Notes: generated from the sequence alone by a model not told the origin. Numbered from the stretch's first letter, positions 1 through 12,472 are shown. The stretch is DNA of 64,000 bases from Larimichthys crocea (GCF_000972845.2 NC_040016.1:14528701-14592700), one strand, 5' to 3'. A program made the numbers and translations.

Positions 1-454
1 GCAAAAAAACTACTGTGTGCTACGTGCCCAGCACCAAACAGACAGAGAAAGATGGTGACCAGCTATTTATCCACATGTATTAGATTTATAATTGTCAGAT
101 TGCCAGAAACAAAAATCCAGATGAATTACATTGTTGTTCCATTTCTGCTGGATGTGCAACAGTTCACAAAAACAACATTATATGATAATTTATGTCTCAT
201 GCTTTTCGTGAGGGTACATCAAGTGATTTGTTTTTTTAGTTCTTCAGATTTCCGTTCCATCCTTTTGTATTCATCCAGCAAAGATGTCATTTCAATTTTT
301 CAGCAGTGTGGAGAAGAAGGAGAAGGCGGCTCATTAATGGCTGACATGGAGAACTGCATCCATCATATAAAATATGTGACAACCCGTTTCAAGTATAAGT
401 TAAAAGAAAGCTAGAGATAAAAAAAAAAAAGTCATAATGTCACGTTTATAAAAT

Positions 455-1201
455 ACAAGAGATTTTATTTTTAAGCATAACTGTCAAACATAGACATAAA
501 TATATTGAACTGTACCACTTCCTCTGAAACTGTGCTGTGCCTCTCTGAGCTCCTATGGTATTACTGTATATCAGTTTACAAAGCATTACATCACTAATGC
601 AAACACTGCACTGACGTTAATCCTCTTCTTCCTGTATGACTTCAGAGGGACGTAGCAGGCAGACAAACACAGGCTTTGTAGCTGACTGATAAGACGCTGT
701 GCTGCCTGTCATTGGTTGGTTAACGTACCTGCTTCTCCCAACCAATCGCTGCCAGCTAAACATCAAGCAAGGCAAGAAGAAGAATACATGAATGCAAATG
801 AGCTCTTGAGAATTTATCACAGCATTTAAATACGTTTAATAGTTCAAAGAATTACATTCAGATGAAGAAATTAACATCTACTGTACACACATCCAGAGCA
901 ACTTGCTTGGTAAAAAAAAAAAGAGTTTTACACAGCCTGAATTATTAAACATTATTTAATACTGTCAGTACAAATAAAAAGTTCAAATAAATCAGAGGTG
1001 ATGGATTGGTGATGTATGGATATCATCACACATGAGTAGCAACATAAAGTGACAGTCACACTGTGACTCAAAGAAATCTTTACACACTAAAAACAGAAAA
1101 TCAAATATATTTACAATTTAAGTTACTTGTTCTGTGCTTTGTTTTTTAGTCCATCGTGATTATCAGCCCTCCATCTTTCCATCATTTACCCGACCAGCTG
1201 T
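455..1201 (-). other. soat2: soat2 3' UTR and downstream flank (end not fixed)
   Basis: Non-coding sequence after the soat2 stop. Candidate poly(A) signals on the minus strand are ATTAAA at 955-960 and AATAAA at 464-469; neither can be chosen from sequence alone. Two AATAAA hexamers also occur on the plus strand (972-991). Confidence 0.35.
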
Positions 1202-1249
1202 TCATCTGCAGGACCATGAGCGAGGTGTCACCAACTCCAGGAAACTATT
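1202..1249 (-). CDS. soat2: soat2 terminal coding exon 15
   Basis: 48 nt including TGA at 1202-1204: [15 protein letters not shown] then stop. The acceptor is TTTTTTAACAG. Too short to show as an open frame; recognised by the SOAT C-terminal signature TPRSWSC. Confidence 0.95.
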   Translation of the reverse strand, partial: NSFLELVTPRSWSCR

Positions 1250-4200
1250 CTGTTAAAAAAGAATAAAATCATTTGTATAATAGAAATATTTATTCAGTCC
1301 TCCTCCCCCTGCTTCTACTAACATATGTTTAATCCCTTTATACATCGTATCTGTATGATTTAACATCCATTTATTATCACTTTATTATCTCATTTTACAG
1401 GTGTCACTTCTATTTTTAGACAGTAGTTATCTGTGTTAAGCCATTGTGTGTGTGATTGATGCCTCTGGCTTAAGACGATGCCTCGGCTGGGGATACGCAG
1501 AGACAGCGGTGCAGGAGTCCATAGAAGAATAAGTATGTTATGTACATCTGTGCCCATCTGTCATGGAAATCCTTCACATCTGTGTCTCGATGAAATGCTC
1601 GGGGTTGGACATGGGCTTTTTAAGGGTTAAATACATATCAGGTTTTTACAAATGTCTGTTACTCAGCACTTGGCTCTTTATATGTGTGGGTGTGTTATTT
1701 CTTTGCATTCTACATGTATGCATGTAGCCTGTGTGGTAACAGATGCTCATGAATGATTGGAGATAAGAACAGATGACGCTTTGTCATCTGGTCTTAACTC
1801 CAGGATGATGAAACAGCGAGTTAAGTTAGATTGATGTCTGACGTCTAACGACAAAAGTACTCGAGTACTGGTCATGTAATGTACTTATGTAGTATCGACA
1901 CAGTTCTGTTCTAGTCTTTTAGTATAGTCATGTTATTTGCATTTCAAATTTATTCACCTGTTTACCATTTTATTATCTCAGAAACTGGAGTCTTAAGTTT
2001 AGTGTATGATGATATTGTAGTGTCATAAACTACAAAAAAAAACTGCAGTAATTCCTCACAGGTGCAATCATGCATCTTTTCATGTCTATTTAAAGGATAT
2101 GTTCTTGAAGTTTTTCAGCCATGCAGCTTCTCACAAGCTTGTTCAAGCCTTCAGCCATCATTAGAAATCTCTCAGGAGAATTTCAGAATATAGTTATGCA
2201 CACACGTCTTAAACATAAATAAATGAACACAAATATCACTTTCTGTCAGGTTTTATTGGTTTTATTTCAGTCAAATCGCTGCTCTTGTCACAGATATAGC
2301 CAAGAAAACAAAAGTTTAATGAAACCTGACAGAAAGCGTGATTTCTTGACCCACTTTTTTGTTGCTATAATGATATCTGTCTTGTCAGCAAGCCTGCAAG
2401 GAGGCTCCAACAGAATCAGCAGGTCTGGTATCACAAAAAGTTCCAAAAGACTGAAATCACGTATCAGATGTGTATTAGCAGTACGCATGTTGTGGAGTAC
2501 ATACCTCTGTCCGAGGACAGTGTATCTGGGCGTACCACTCCTGGCAGTACAGACACACCTGGACACCCTGACCGAGGAAGAGACACGCCCACATGATGAC
2601 GTTGAACACAGGACTCTGTCGCTTGTCATTCAGGGTAAAGTTGAACACCACTAAGAGAGGATTACATGTTTTTTTTGAGGGCCTATCTGTAGTTAAATAG
2701 TAACAGTGTATTTGTGTTTTTTCACAGATGTGTGAGGCCACTAACAAGGACATGGACAAACAGTAAGAGCATGTGAAACATTTTTTTCTACTACTTGACT
2801 TTTCTACTACTTGAGTCCCAGAGAAAAAGGACAAGTGAACTTTCTGTAAATATAATGAGAGCAACTGATTTTAACTCTAAAGGCTTAAACAAACACAAAG
2901 TTGACATTCACAGACTTTTTAACAAGCTACATGGATTCAGGGACAGTGTTTTAATGAGGCAAATTTTTAAACAAATTCTTTTTAGCAGCCTGGTCAGATC
3001 GCTGTGCTGGATACCAATAATTTTCTGTTTATATCACTGTAAGGATCCCTGAATAATGACTATAACTCTTACCTCCAAAAACAGCAAAGAGGCAGAACAT
3101 GACAGGATAGAAAAAGCCAAAGCCCATGGACAAGGCGTACTCGTGGACGACAGCAGAGACGATGAACACGGAGAGCATGGCAGCTGTTCGGAATTTCCTT
3201 TTTGACAGCTGTGAGGATCAGGGAAAGAAACGAGAGGGTTTGGATCAAAGTGCAGGGGTCAGGCTGGTTCAGTGGGGAATTTGTGTCACTGGAATTACAG
3301 GAAGAGTGTTAAACTACTATCCACACTTCATCATGTCACATGCTGCTGTGGGAATACAGGCAAACCCAAGTGTTGTTGTTTAATTTTTTTTATTTATTTG
3401 CCGTATCTGCTCACCCAGAGGAAGTCTCTGTATCCATAGTAAAACAGCCAATCATGAACCACCACGTTCCAGGTACGGTAATAGTTGGTGAAAGATGTAG
3501 AGTTCCACCAGTCCTGGAAAATCAACACAGGGAGTAAAATCAGTGTGTGGATCAAAATAAAAACATAATAGAAAAATATAATCTTTTTAAAGTGAAACCT
3601 GTGAGAGTCAAACCTGTATGATCTCTGATATTAAATGAAATATGGCCTTTAGTTTAGCGTTGTCGGCAACAGTACTTCAACATACTGGATAAGTAAACTG
3701 GTTGGACTTAGATGTAGAGGTAGTGTTTTGAAGATCCCATCTGCTGTATATGTATTTGTTTGTAATGCAGAAGAATAACAAGCACAGTAGTTCCAGTTCG
3801 CGCCTTCCTCTTGGTTATTGGATCTGATAGTTGCACATACTTAGATCAATAAAACACTATCATAGATATAGTGCACTTAAAGCAGGTTTCAAGGAAATTG
3901 TGTGGCCACATTATCATCACAGACGAATAAATATACAGCCAGTAAGAACTTCTAACTTTAACACTGGGCACTGCTGACTTTGCCTTTAGGAAAACATTTG
4001 CTTTCTTTATGAAATTAAAATGAGAAGATTGATACCACTGTCTGCCTCTGTGTATGGAGCTGCAGCCTGGAGGTTAAATTAGCTTAGTGTCACACAAAGA
4101 CTGGAAGCAGGGGGAAATAACTCTACTAGCTCTCTCCGAAGTTCAAATAAAAGCTCAGTAATGAACATGTAACATACTGTTTGTAAAAACAACATTTTGG

Positions 4201-7200
4201 GGGGGGGTTTAGTGGAGGTTACAGTATGTGCTGTAATTTTCTGCTATTTGTTGATATGCAAGAGTTTATCATTTAGCTTTGCCTCATTTTAATTTCAGGT
4301 TGCTATGTCCTGCTCTTCATAAAATCACAAATTGCAATTTTTACATTGTGGTTTTTGTACATGGTTTTAGATACAAGCTTTCGAGGTGCTGGCAGGCTGA
4401 TTTGACCGAGACATGAAAGTGATATCAACATATTATGCCTTTAAAAGCACTATTTAAACAAAGGTGAACATGGTGATAACATATAGCAACTTTATCTTAA
4501 TTTCAGTAAAGCTCTTTCCCACACCCACCGCCAAGTTAGAACTAGTCCTCCTCATTACTATTTCTGCCAATTTTAAACAAATCTTCAGACGTGCAGGGAC
4601 AGATCAGTCAAAGCAGTGAGTCACATGAGCACAACATGATTTTATCTGTTGTTTAAGAATAAACTGTATCAGCAGAATATAATGGATGGAAAAGTTGAAC
4701 TGTTTTGGGCTCATCAGGCCACTTGACTGTAATTTCACTTGTCATTAATCAAATGTTTTTCCCATCTGGAAAATCATGCATATCTGAAAATAATGTGTTC
4801 ACTGGAGAGATGATGCCACATAGAATAAACCTTACTACACACCTTGTAAAACATTCTGTCAGCAAAACGCAGCAGCTCCCCGAAGAGGTTGAGCCAGCAG
4901 TGCAGGAAGGCAAAGAAACACAGCAGAAGGAGCATTATACCTGAAACAGACAGACAGACAGACAGACAGAGAGACAGACAGACAGAGAGACAGGGAAGGG
5001 GTACGAGGAACACTTTTATTCTGGGCATTGCTCCCATGTTTCTCATAAGAACTGTAACTTGACACTGGTGCTCTTATATCAGCACTTACTCAAAAAGCTA
5101 TTCACTTAAAGAGAGTAATAAACGCACTGGTCTTTGATACCTGTATCTGATTGCATAATAGCATCTTTAATCTTATCACAGACTTGAAAACACAAGAGAC
5201 TAACACAAGAGTAATTTCCTCTATTACCATATTAAATTATTTATTAACTAGTGCACAGATAAGAGACAATATGAGCAGAAGTGATGTTACAGATGGAGTC
5301 ACAGATGAACTTTAATTTTTTTTGTCCTACACATCACTTCCTCCTAATGTCGCTTGATTACACAAAACAAGCTCCGTGAGAGTAGAAAATATAGTACCTG
5401 GTAATATTGAGTTGAACACAGCCAGAACCATTGTTCGTTTACTAAAAGGCTGGTGGGCTTCATGTCTGAAGACGGGCACACAAAGGCGGACCAGAATGAA
5501 GTAGCCATAAAAGAGGCATCCCAATATCTGCAAATTGAGCATTAAAATATAAAAAAAAAGCAATAATGGGACTTGGGAATCAGCCATAGAGAACTTGAAA
5601 TAGTGGTGTGATCTAAGATCTCAAAGATTCAAGCTATTAATTGCCTGTAGTTTATGACTGCTTCACTTTATCACACGATATGCAAGTGGTTTGATCAGCT
5701 TCTAGGTCAGACGCTTTTTAGGTCAGTAACCCCACATAGGCCTTTTTATTACTTTGTTACGTAGTCGCACTAAAGGGAGATAAGTGTAAAATGAAAATGA
5801 ACTTTCAACAGAACAAATAAAGGAAAGAGCTTCGTCTTACCATACCGAGCGTGACGGCAACATACTTCCATCTTATGTGGGAATTCCTGAGAAGAACACA
5901 CAGTCAGTTATCTGCAAATGCATACATTGAACTATGCACAGTGTGTATTTACATATGTTGTGTAAGCTGATAGTATGGTTTCCTTACAGGATGATCTATG
6001 ATGTGAAATGATCTGTGCACTCAGTGTGACCTTTTTTAGAGCAAACTTCCTAGTAGGATGAGCACAGGTGTTACTAATAATGTTAACAATGGCTCTGTGT
6101 TCAAGTGTCCCAGTAAACCATGACAGTGTGCTAGTGAGGCATGATCCAGTCTGACTTAATACTTAATAATTGCATTTAACTGAATTCTCCAATGGAACAT
6201 GCCGTGCACTATTTCTGCTGAATAAATGAATATTTTTTTATTTGTTGAGACAGATTTGGAGGGATTTGGAGCTGCAATAAATGCAAAATGCTACTACTTT
6301 TCTTCAAATTCCAGCATTTTGCTCATTTGTGACAAGTAGATATGACATCTACTCTGTCACATGTCACTCACATTACTAGATATCATTAATCAAAATAAGA
6401 AAAATATGCGATCCAAATTAAATAGACAACATGTCTTACCGAGGATATGATTCCCTGTAGATGAGTGTGGGACAGAACAGGAAGTACAGATAGCTGGACA
6501 GTGTTGGGAATCTTGGACTTTCTCCTGAAAAACAAACACAATTCAGGAAGCATGAATATCAAAGTGGATAGATCCGGTTTTGGTTCCCAAAATAAGTCAA
6601 TGAAAATAGCTTTGAATGAAAATTATTTAAGGTCTGTGGTTCAGACATAAGTTGTTTTATTATTGTGGCATAATACCAGTTGTTAATGGTCCCATTTCTA
6701 AAGCTTTACTGTGCCTTAATGGAGACCTGCAAACAAATGGCTGTATTTAAAATTAACTGACAGTGAGTTTATCACGAAATCGTTAAGCCGTTATATCTAA
6801 TTGTCTGCATTTAAGCCTCTAAGGTCTTACTGAGTTATTAGCTGTACTTTAGTCGAGGTTCAACTTTTTACTAATGACGTTAAAAATAGTAAAACAGAGC
6901 TGTTCATTTAACGGAACTGTACAAGAAACAAGGAACTTTTTTAGTTCCTTTTCAGTTTCATTAGAAAAACACAGGCAAACAATAGCATGAAATGGAGATT
7001 TATATAAACCATTTTGTGTATTTTGACTTGTTTATTCAAGCCTACACAGATTTGTGAGGTATTTTACAGCAGTAAGTAAGTAAGTATCTACATTTGTTAC
7101 TACCAGCCTACAGTCAAAGGAGACATGTTATTTCAGCATATTTGTTGTATGTGGGTGTGTTCATTGTTAGTTTTAACTTCAGCATGAATCATTAGGTGTT

Positions 7201-10200
7201 AAACCTGCTGAGATTTGTTTTAGTCATTTTTCTTTGTTGTCTGGGAATGTCACTGTGAGTAATTATCCCTCCTGAGGAGTAAAAACACCTGACATCAATA
7301 CAATACGGCACAGTACCTTCCTTTGGTGTATTCTTCATAACAGCAGGAGCAGTTTCTCTTATGAATGAGTAGCTTTTCATCAGGAGTCGAATCTGAGGAA
7401 AATTGATACAGTCAGTATGTGAAGTATCAGCTTCTACACTGTCTGTCTTTATTACATCAAATGACAAGAAGTGGCCTCAATCTCACGTTGGTGTGTTTGT
7501 ACATGTTGACTCACTGATGAAATATTGAATTGCTCTCCTGCTTCTGAACGTTATCAGGAGGAATTCAACAAAAGGGAAGGGTATAGCACGACAGGACAGT
7601 CAAAGCACAAGTGGAGAACTGTCATAAACTGTAGTTCACTTTAACATGATGTGTCATCAGTCTGTATACAGCAGACAGCAGGGAACCCACCTATACATAT
7701 ATATCTATATATATATGCAGTTTATAAATGGGATGGGCAGCAGCAGAATTACAAGACTGACTGGACCCAGGTCAGATGAGGAAGAAGACCCTGTTTCCCA
7801 AAATCATCTAAGCACTGGAATTATCTCATCAGTCGAATGGATAGCACTGGGGGGGCTTGTTTACTAAAGAGGATGAGGAGGTATTACAGTATGGGTCTGT
7901 GATGTTCAAGCCTTGGCTACACTGAGATCTACTCTCTCTTTTGGTGTCCTTCCAGCTGGAAGTCTCCCATCTCTGGCCAGCAGGCTGTTTTTATTACAAT
8001 GTTTCTGCTGATGGTTGCATTTATAATGTGGACTACCAGTGAATATAATGTTATCTACAGAACAGGATGCTTCTAGCACAGGTCATTCATAACAACACTT
8101 TTTTATGCTTGGAATTTATTCTATTAGATTTTATTCTCACATTGAAATAAAAACTTGAGTCATACTGCAGGAGTTTCGAAAGAATGCTTTTCACAATTGA
8201 TGCAGCGCTGTTCTGTGTCATTGACTTCTTAATGCATCATTGTTTGGCTACCAGTTGACTTGTACAAGTGTACAATGTGGCTTTTACAATCTTTCATGTT
8301 AACTCCCTCCAGCATCCAAACATCCTCCTTGCAGTATGTGATTTAAGCTTGTTATTGCTGTCTTGCTGAGCACAGGTGTTAAGGGGGATTAGCTCTACCA
8401 GGCGGAGTTGGGGAATTTGAAATGCTACATGAACAGCAGCAACGGCCGCAAGTAGCAGTCCTCAACGGTATTGTTCTCAGGTGAGTGGTGTGGCAGCAGG
8501 CATGCAGCAAAAGAGTAAGCAGAGCAGTGATGGATTGAGCTCTCTGCCATGATTGAAAGGGTGCGCTGAATTGTTGCAGTGACAAGCCTGAACACATCTA
8601 TATTAAGGAAGTGAAATTAAAAGGTGTTGCTGAAAGTGTCACAGCATGAACTGTGAACACATAACAAAAACATTATTCATAGGGAATCCTTGAATTTAAG
8701 TTTAATAAATTCAGTGCGCTCTCTCTCTCTCTTCCTCTCTCTCTCTCTCTCTCTCATTTCTGTACTGCATTTTCTCATTTTCCTACATACTGTATTAGTA
8801 AGGCTCTAACAAGGATGGCATTTTCACTCAGTAACGCCTGAGGTAATAAACAACAAACATATGCAGGAATAAAATACTTAATCCTTAGCACTCACCTGTT
8901 CCAGTATCACAATGAACCGTGAGGCTGGTGGCAGCTGGTAGTGTACAACCACATAGATGGGGAAGTGTCCCAGTACATATGTCTGCACTGCAGCCAGGAC
9001 CAGGCCCGTGCTGAGAGATATCCCCAACTTAGAGGGGAAGGTGTGATACAAAGATCCCCAAAACACCAGGGTGTAGTAGGGAACAAGCAGGGTGTAGGCA
9101 AACATCACAGTCCAGGCCCAGGTGACAGTCCCCAGCTTCCCAAAGGCGAAAAACAACAAGTCGAACTCCAAGACCAACCTGAGATTTCAAATAAATGTCA
9201 AATTGTAAGCATTTCATTAAGACAATGGGAAACATATTATTAAAAAATAAACTGTAAAGCTAAAATCAGGACATTTAGGTCCCATAGGGGTCTGTTTTTA
9301 GCTTTAAACAGGGTTTTAAATAACCATTTTAATACCATTAAAGCATGACTGGAATTATAAATGGCGGGCAGAGTTAAATCAACTGAATGTTTCCCCACAT
9401 TATTTTCACCCATATGAAAAGACCCCTCTGGCAATAACAATAATGTATTTAAAATACCCTCTCACTGTAGCAATGTCAAAGGATTTATTTAATTTAACAA
9501 AACAATTTATCTCTTTTTATTTCCTCAATATACCCATATTCAAATCAAAGTTAATTAAGGATGTATGTATTGAATAATGTGTGCAGGGTGAACACTTGCC
9601 TGCTGGTACTTTCTTTTAGTGAGAAACATAAGAATTAAAGTCACATCTTAAACTCCAAATCATTACCGGGCTCCCGAAAGCAACAGCAGAGATATTTTCA
9701 GAGGGATTGATTATTCTATCTTTCTGCTGCCAGATGAGTATTGGGGCAGGGAGAGACAGAGGGAGGGACCGAATAAGGACAAAAAACAGATAAGAAGTGA
9801 GTACGAAGTTTTTAAAGGCCTTCGGGTAATTAGATTTTGTTCATGGAGTTTGAGATGTGGCAGTGTCGTAAACATAGGGCGCCACCACACACACATGTCA
9901 CACTGACCTGCCCTGGTCAATGTAGTCGACAGCCAGTGTGCTCATGCAGAAGATGAGGAGTACGGCTATGAACATGTGGTAGATGGTCCTGATATGGTTG
10001 ATCTCAAACAGTTCACTGGTGAAGAGGAGGCAACACAAAGAAACTGAAAAAAACACTCACATGATACACACAAACCATGAGAAAACATGAGATTATCTGA
10101 ATGGTGTCTGTGTTTGTACAACTTCTTACAGTCATATGCCCTCATGAGGAAAGTATATAAAGTTGTTTACAGTTCCTTAATATACAATCTGACTTTGATT

Positions 10201-11096
10201 AAACAACTTTACAAGATAAATCTGAATTACAATAAAAACAAAACATAAAACAAAACCATGATAAAGGCAAGATAAAAAAATGTCTGGCACAGTAGATTGG
10301 AGAAGATTTGTAAAACACCACTTTGATAATGAAGTCATTTTATTAAGCAAAAACACCAACAACGTTTGCTGTTTTTCTTGTCCTGTCTTATGTAATTGTA
10401 AAATCTGATATCTTTTAGACAAAACTATTTTATAGACCAAACAATTGATCAGGAAAATAATTAGCAGATTTATCAATGATCATTGAAATTCACACTGGTC
10501 ATCACATGTTCACATTCTGTAAGTTAGAAACAGACAATCTTTGATACTTACTCCAACAGTGATTGCCTGGTCATAAAAACTTTGCCGTCATCCATTCTCT
10601 GAGATCTAAAACAAATGCCACAGAGAAGCAAACACAAACATTTTACTGCTGTTAATGAGGGCATAAACATGTCTTCCACATCAATAAGGAATTATATATG
10701 TGCTAGTAAAAGTTGTCCCTTCCTCCTCTTCACCTGGATGAGGGTTTTTTGTTAGTTTTTCCATTAACTGTTGGCTGGAGTTGGGTAAAAGGCTGGACAG
10801 ACTCAGTCAGAGCTTTGTCGAGTATATCACTGAGCTGATCCTGGACCTGCTCCAGGACTTTCACCTTCACATTCTGCAGACAGGATAAAATGTTTGCTTT
10901 AGCCCTCAGTTTATAGCCTTCAAGAACAAGTTGCATCGTATCACCTCACAGCCTCTTAGCTTTGAGTTACCTGTGCATGTTTCTGCCACTGTCTTAGATC
11001 TTCTTCTTGTAGACAATTATTGCCTCTGTCTATCAAGAGAAAAAACATAAATAAGATTATCAACCAGTACAAAATATTGTACATATCACATCTGAA

Positions 11097-11127
<31 letters not shown>

Positions 11128-11383
11128 TATCACCTTGGCAAAACAAAGACTGCATATAATTATATTATATGTATTCCTGTATTTAAGTAATAAAAGATAA
11201 AATATGCAACCTCCAACAAAGCAACACAGTAGAACACAATACAACACAGTAACAGATTCAGATTTTCTATAACAGATGAGTCTATCAGTTTATTTTGACT
11301 GTACCAGGATTGGAGACCTCATCTGACTCAGGGGTCCTGACATTTCTGTGACATAGTCCCTTAGGTTGCTCTGCCGTCGTCAT
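1202..11383 (-). CDS. soat2: Sterol O-acyltransferase 2 (ACAT2-like), complete, 15 coding exons
   Basis: ER-membrane MBOAT enzyme that esterifies cholesterol with long-chain acyl-CoA for storage or lipoprotein assembly. Fifteen exons on the minus strand, all with GT-AG borders and matching phases, join into 525 residues (human SOAT2 is 522). Seen: a soluble N-terminus with a DLRQWQKH segment and a short helical stretch (about residues 35-75), then hydrophobic membrane segments. Motifs include [11 protein letters not shown], the [11 protein letters not shown] loop, FYKDWWN at about 381-387 (acyl-CoA/active-site motif) and SAVVHEYAL with the presumed catalytic His at about 438. The C-terminus reads [12 protein letters not shown]2 is preferred over SOAT1 because of the [30 protein letters not shown] and LVTPRSWSC wording and the short N-terminus. 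The start ATG at 11381-11383 has A at -3. Exons: 11305-11383, 10971-11029, 10734-10873, 10552-10596, 9908-10015, 8896-9178, 7317-7392, 6440-6524, 5841-5886, 5398-5527, 4843-4940, 3415-3513, 3073-3208, 2505-2650, 1202-1249. Confidence 0.96.
2505..2650 (-). CDS. soat2: soat2 coding exon 14
   Basis: 146 nt: [37 protein letters not shown], then HCPRTE before GTATGT. [15 protein letters not shown] is SOAT2 wording; human SOAT1 has GNGVLLCFYSQEWYA. Confidence 0.97.
3073..3208 (-). CDS. soat2: soat2 coding exon 13 (catalytic histidine)
   Basis: 136 nt: [20 protein letters not shown], then [17 protein letters not shown]. The His of VVHEY, at about residue 438 of the joined protein, is the family's catalytic residue (His434 in human SOAT2). 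Confidence 0.97.
3415..3513 (-). CDS. soat2: soat2 coding exon 12 (DWWN motif)
   Basis: 99 nt: [19 protein letters not shown] then [14 protein letters not shown]. Completes FYKDWWN with exon 11. The [13 protein letters not shown] stretch is invariant in animal SOATs. Confidence 0.97.
4010..4500 (+). repeat. Interspersed repeat E, copy 1
   Basis: Has GAGAAGATTGATACCACTG and AAAGACTGGAAGCAGGGGG. Same family as 51120 and 54490. Lies in the soat2 intron between coding exons 12 and 11. Ends diffuse. Confidence 0.45.
4843..4940 (-). CDS. soat2: soat2 coding exon 11
   Basis: 98 nt: [26 protein letters not shown]. It contributes the FY of the FYxDWWN motif. The acceptor pyrimidine tract is made of a CTGT microsatellite (see findings). 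Confidence 0.95.
4945..4994. repeat. GACA microsatellite
   Basis: CAGA/GACA units with interruptions. On the minus strand they are CTGT units running straight into the acceptor of soat2 coding exon 11. Confidence 0.95.
5398..5527 (-). CDS. soat2: soat2 coding exon 10
   Basis: 130 nt: [20 protein letters not shown], the loop with [10 protein letters not shown], then FNSILPG. RLCVPVF matches SOAT2. Ends in phase 1 before GTACTA. Confidence 0.95.
5841..5886 (-). CDS. soat2: soat2 coding exon 9 (46 nt)
   Basis: Reads [15 protein letters not shown] after completing the Arg codon of YPR. Matches YxRWNYVAxxx in the human enzymes. Donor GTAAGA. Confidence 0.93.
6440..6524 (-). CDS. soat2: soat2 coding exon 8 ([11 protein letters not shown] loop)
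   Basis: 85 nt: [19 protein letters not shown] plus split codons. The FLFxPTLIYR motif is diagnostic of sterol O-acyltransferases, and Cys before PTLIYR is SOAT2-like. Confidence 0.96.
7317..7392 (-). CDS. soat2: soat2 coding exon 7
   Basis: 76 nt: [13 protein letters not shown] followed by a variable cytosolic loop. Human SOAT2 reads VRFLMKSYSFLRE at the same place. Ends in phase 1. Confidence 0.94.
8717..8755. repeat. CT microsatellite
   Basis: CT repeats with one TTC interruption, in a soat2 intron. Confidence 0.95.
8896..9178 (-). CDS. soat2: soat2 coding exon 6 (largest, membrane segments 2-3)
   Basis: 283 nt. Starts [15 protein letters not shown] and ends [13 protein letters not shown]. 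It encodes two or three hydrophobic helices. LPPASR is invariant across SOAT1 and SOAT2. Donor GTGAGT. Confidence 0.96.
9908..10015 (-). CDS. soat2: soat2 coding exon 5 (first membrane segment)
   Basis: 108 nt: [18 protein letters not shown], then a hydrophobic helix ending in [11 protein letters not shown]. This is the first transmembrane segment of SOAT enzymes. Confidence 0.95.
10552..10596 (-). CDS. soat2: soat2 coding exon 4
   Basis: 45 nt: [14 protein letters not shown] plus split codons. The acceptor lies in a tandem AGAG. Only the second AG (10598-10597) keeps the frame with both neighbours. Donor GTAAGT. Confidence 0.9.
10734..10873 (-). CDS. soat2: soat2 coding exon 3
   Basis: 140 nt. 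Encodes the cytosolic amphipathic stretch starting [19 protein letters not shown], matching the human SOAT2 VKAQLLEQAQGQLRELLD region. It continues with a variable Thr/Pro/Lys linker. Donor GTGAAG splits an Arg codon. Confidence 0.92.
10971..11029 (-). CDS. soat2: soat2 coding exon 2
   Basis: 59 nt. Reads [19 protein letters not shown] after completing a split Asp codon. It resembles the SOAT2 N-terminal segment ending in QWTRHME in human. Acceptor GATAG, donor GTAACT. Confidence 0.9.
11095..11129. repeat. AT microsatellite followed by a T run
   Basis: About eleven AT units then ten T, in soat2 intron between coding exons 1 and 2. Confidence 0.9.
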
Positions 11384-11428
11384 GGTTACCGCTGGAGCAC
11401 GCCACGACAGACTATCAGGTGGATAATC
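11305..11428 (-). CDS. soat2: soat2 exon with start codon (CDS 11305-11383, 5' UTR 11384-11428)
   Basis: Coding begins at ATG 11381-11383 and gives [19 protein letters not shown] and onward. The exon ends with one base of a split codon before GTACAG. A CACAG acceptor at 11429-11433 suggests 45 nt of 5' UTR in this exon. The pyrimidine tract before it is weak, so the UTR border is less sure than the coding end. Confidence 0.85.
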
Positions 11429-12472
11429 CTGTGCATATCAAAGTTGGAGGTTAGTCTCACAGACACTGTCTTGCTTCCCTGAAGAAGCAAATTATGGAAG
11501 TGAAATGCTAATAAGACCTGCATTGATTGAAACCGCCTTGTTTGTGTTTGCCCCCATCTAGCCTGTTGTTTGTTGGTCCGTTATGGATGTAAGAAGCATA
11601 AAAGCCCTAAACTTAACTCTGGATCAATTCTACTAGATCACTTAAAGCAGGTGTTTTACCCTCTGTGGATTGAGACTCTGCCGATAATGGATGATGAGTT
11701 TTCATCACCTTGAAGTACTGTGACATCTCTGGACGTACTGTAGCTGCAACATGCTCAAAACTTTCAACTTTCAACCCAAGGAGGAGCAAAAGTTTTTGTG
11801 ATTTACTATGAATGTACCCTTTGTTGAAGTTTTAAATGATACACTGAGAGACTAAACGAGGTTACAGTCCCATTGCTGGCAGGTTGCCTCATGCCAAAAA
11901 GCATTATTATTCCTGATGAGTCTTCAAGGAGGTGAGCTTACTCATGTGAATCCCAAACTGATAAAGTGCACAAGCGCCTGGTCTGAATGCAGAAACATAT
12001 AGTTGAAGATACTTCTGGGTCTTTGAACTGAAGTTACCTACAGTGCTTTTCCATAACAAGAGGGTTATCACCAGTCAGCGTATCTGAAGCTACACAATGT
12101 AAACAAATGATAAAACTGTCCTCTATGAAAGTTCACACACTATAGATAAGAATACACACAAGACTGAAGAACGCATTGTGTTCAGGGGTAAAAGACACAG
12201 AGTAACCTTAATTTCTAATCTGTGCTGTTTGATGACTCTTCAGGAGGAATGTCAATATAGGTATATACAGATTATACATTACATTGGAAAATGAGATGGC
12301 AGATAAGGAGCCGAAGAAAAACATGTTTTTGAGTAGATCAGCCTGTACTGTTTGCATGTTTGGGGTGAGCTGAGGTTGAATGATCTTGCATCTTACAAAC
12401 TTGCAGCCTGTATAACGTTCCTCTTATAAACAGCTTTAAAGAATCCGTGTATATGATTTAGTGTCATCTATT

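Noticed and set aside
617..820. Minus-strand frame ending SEVIQEEED as a C-terminal exon
   Set aside because: It lies after the soat2 stop with no room or splice signals for upstream exons. The conserved TPRSWSC end of soat2 excludes it as that gene's terminus.
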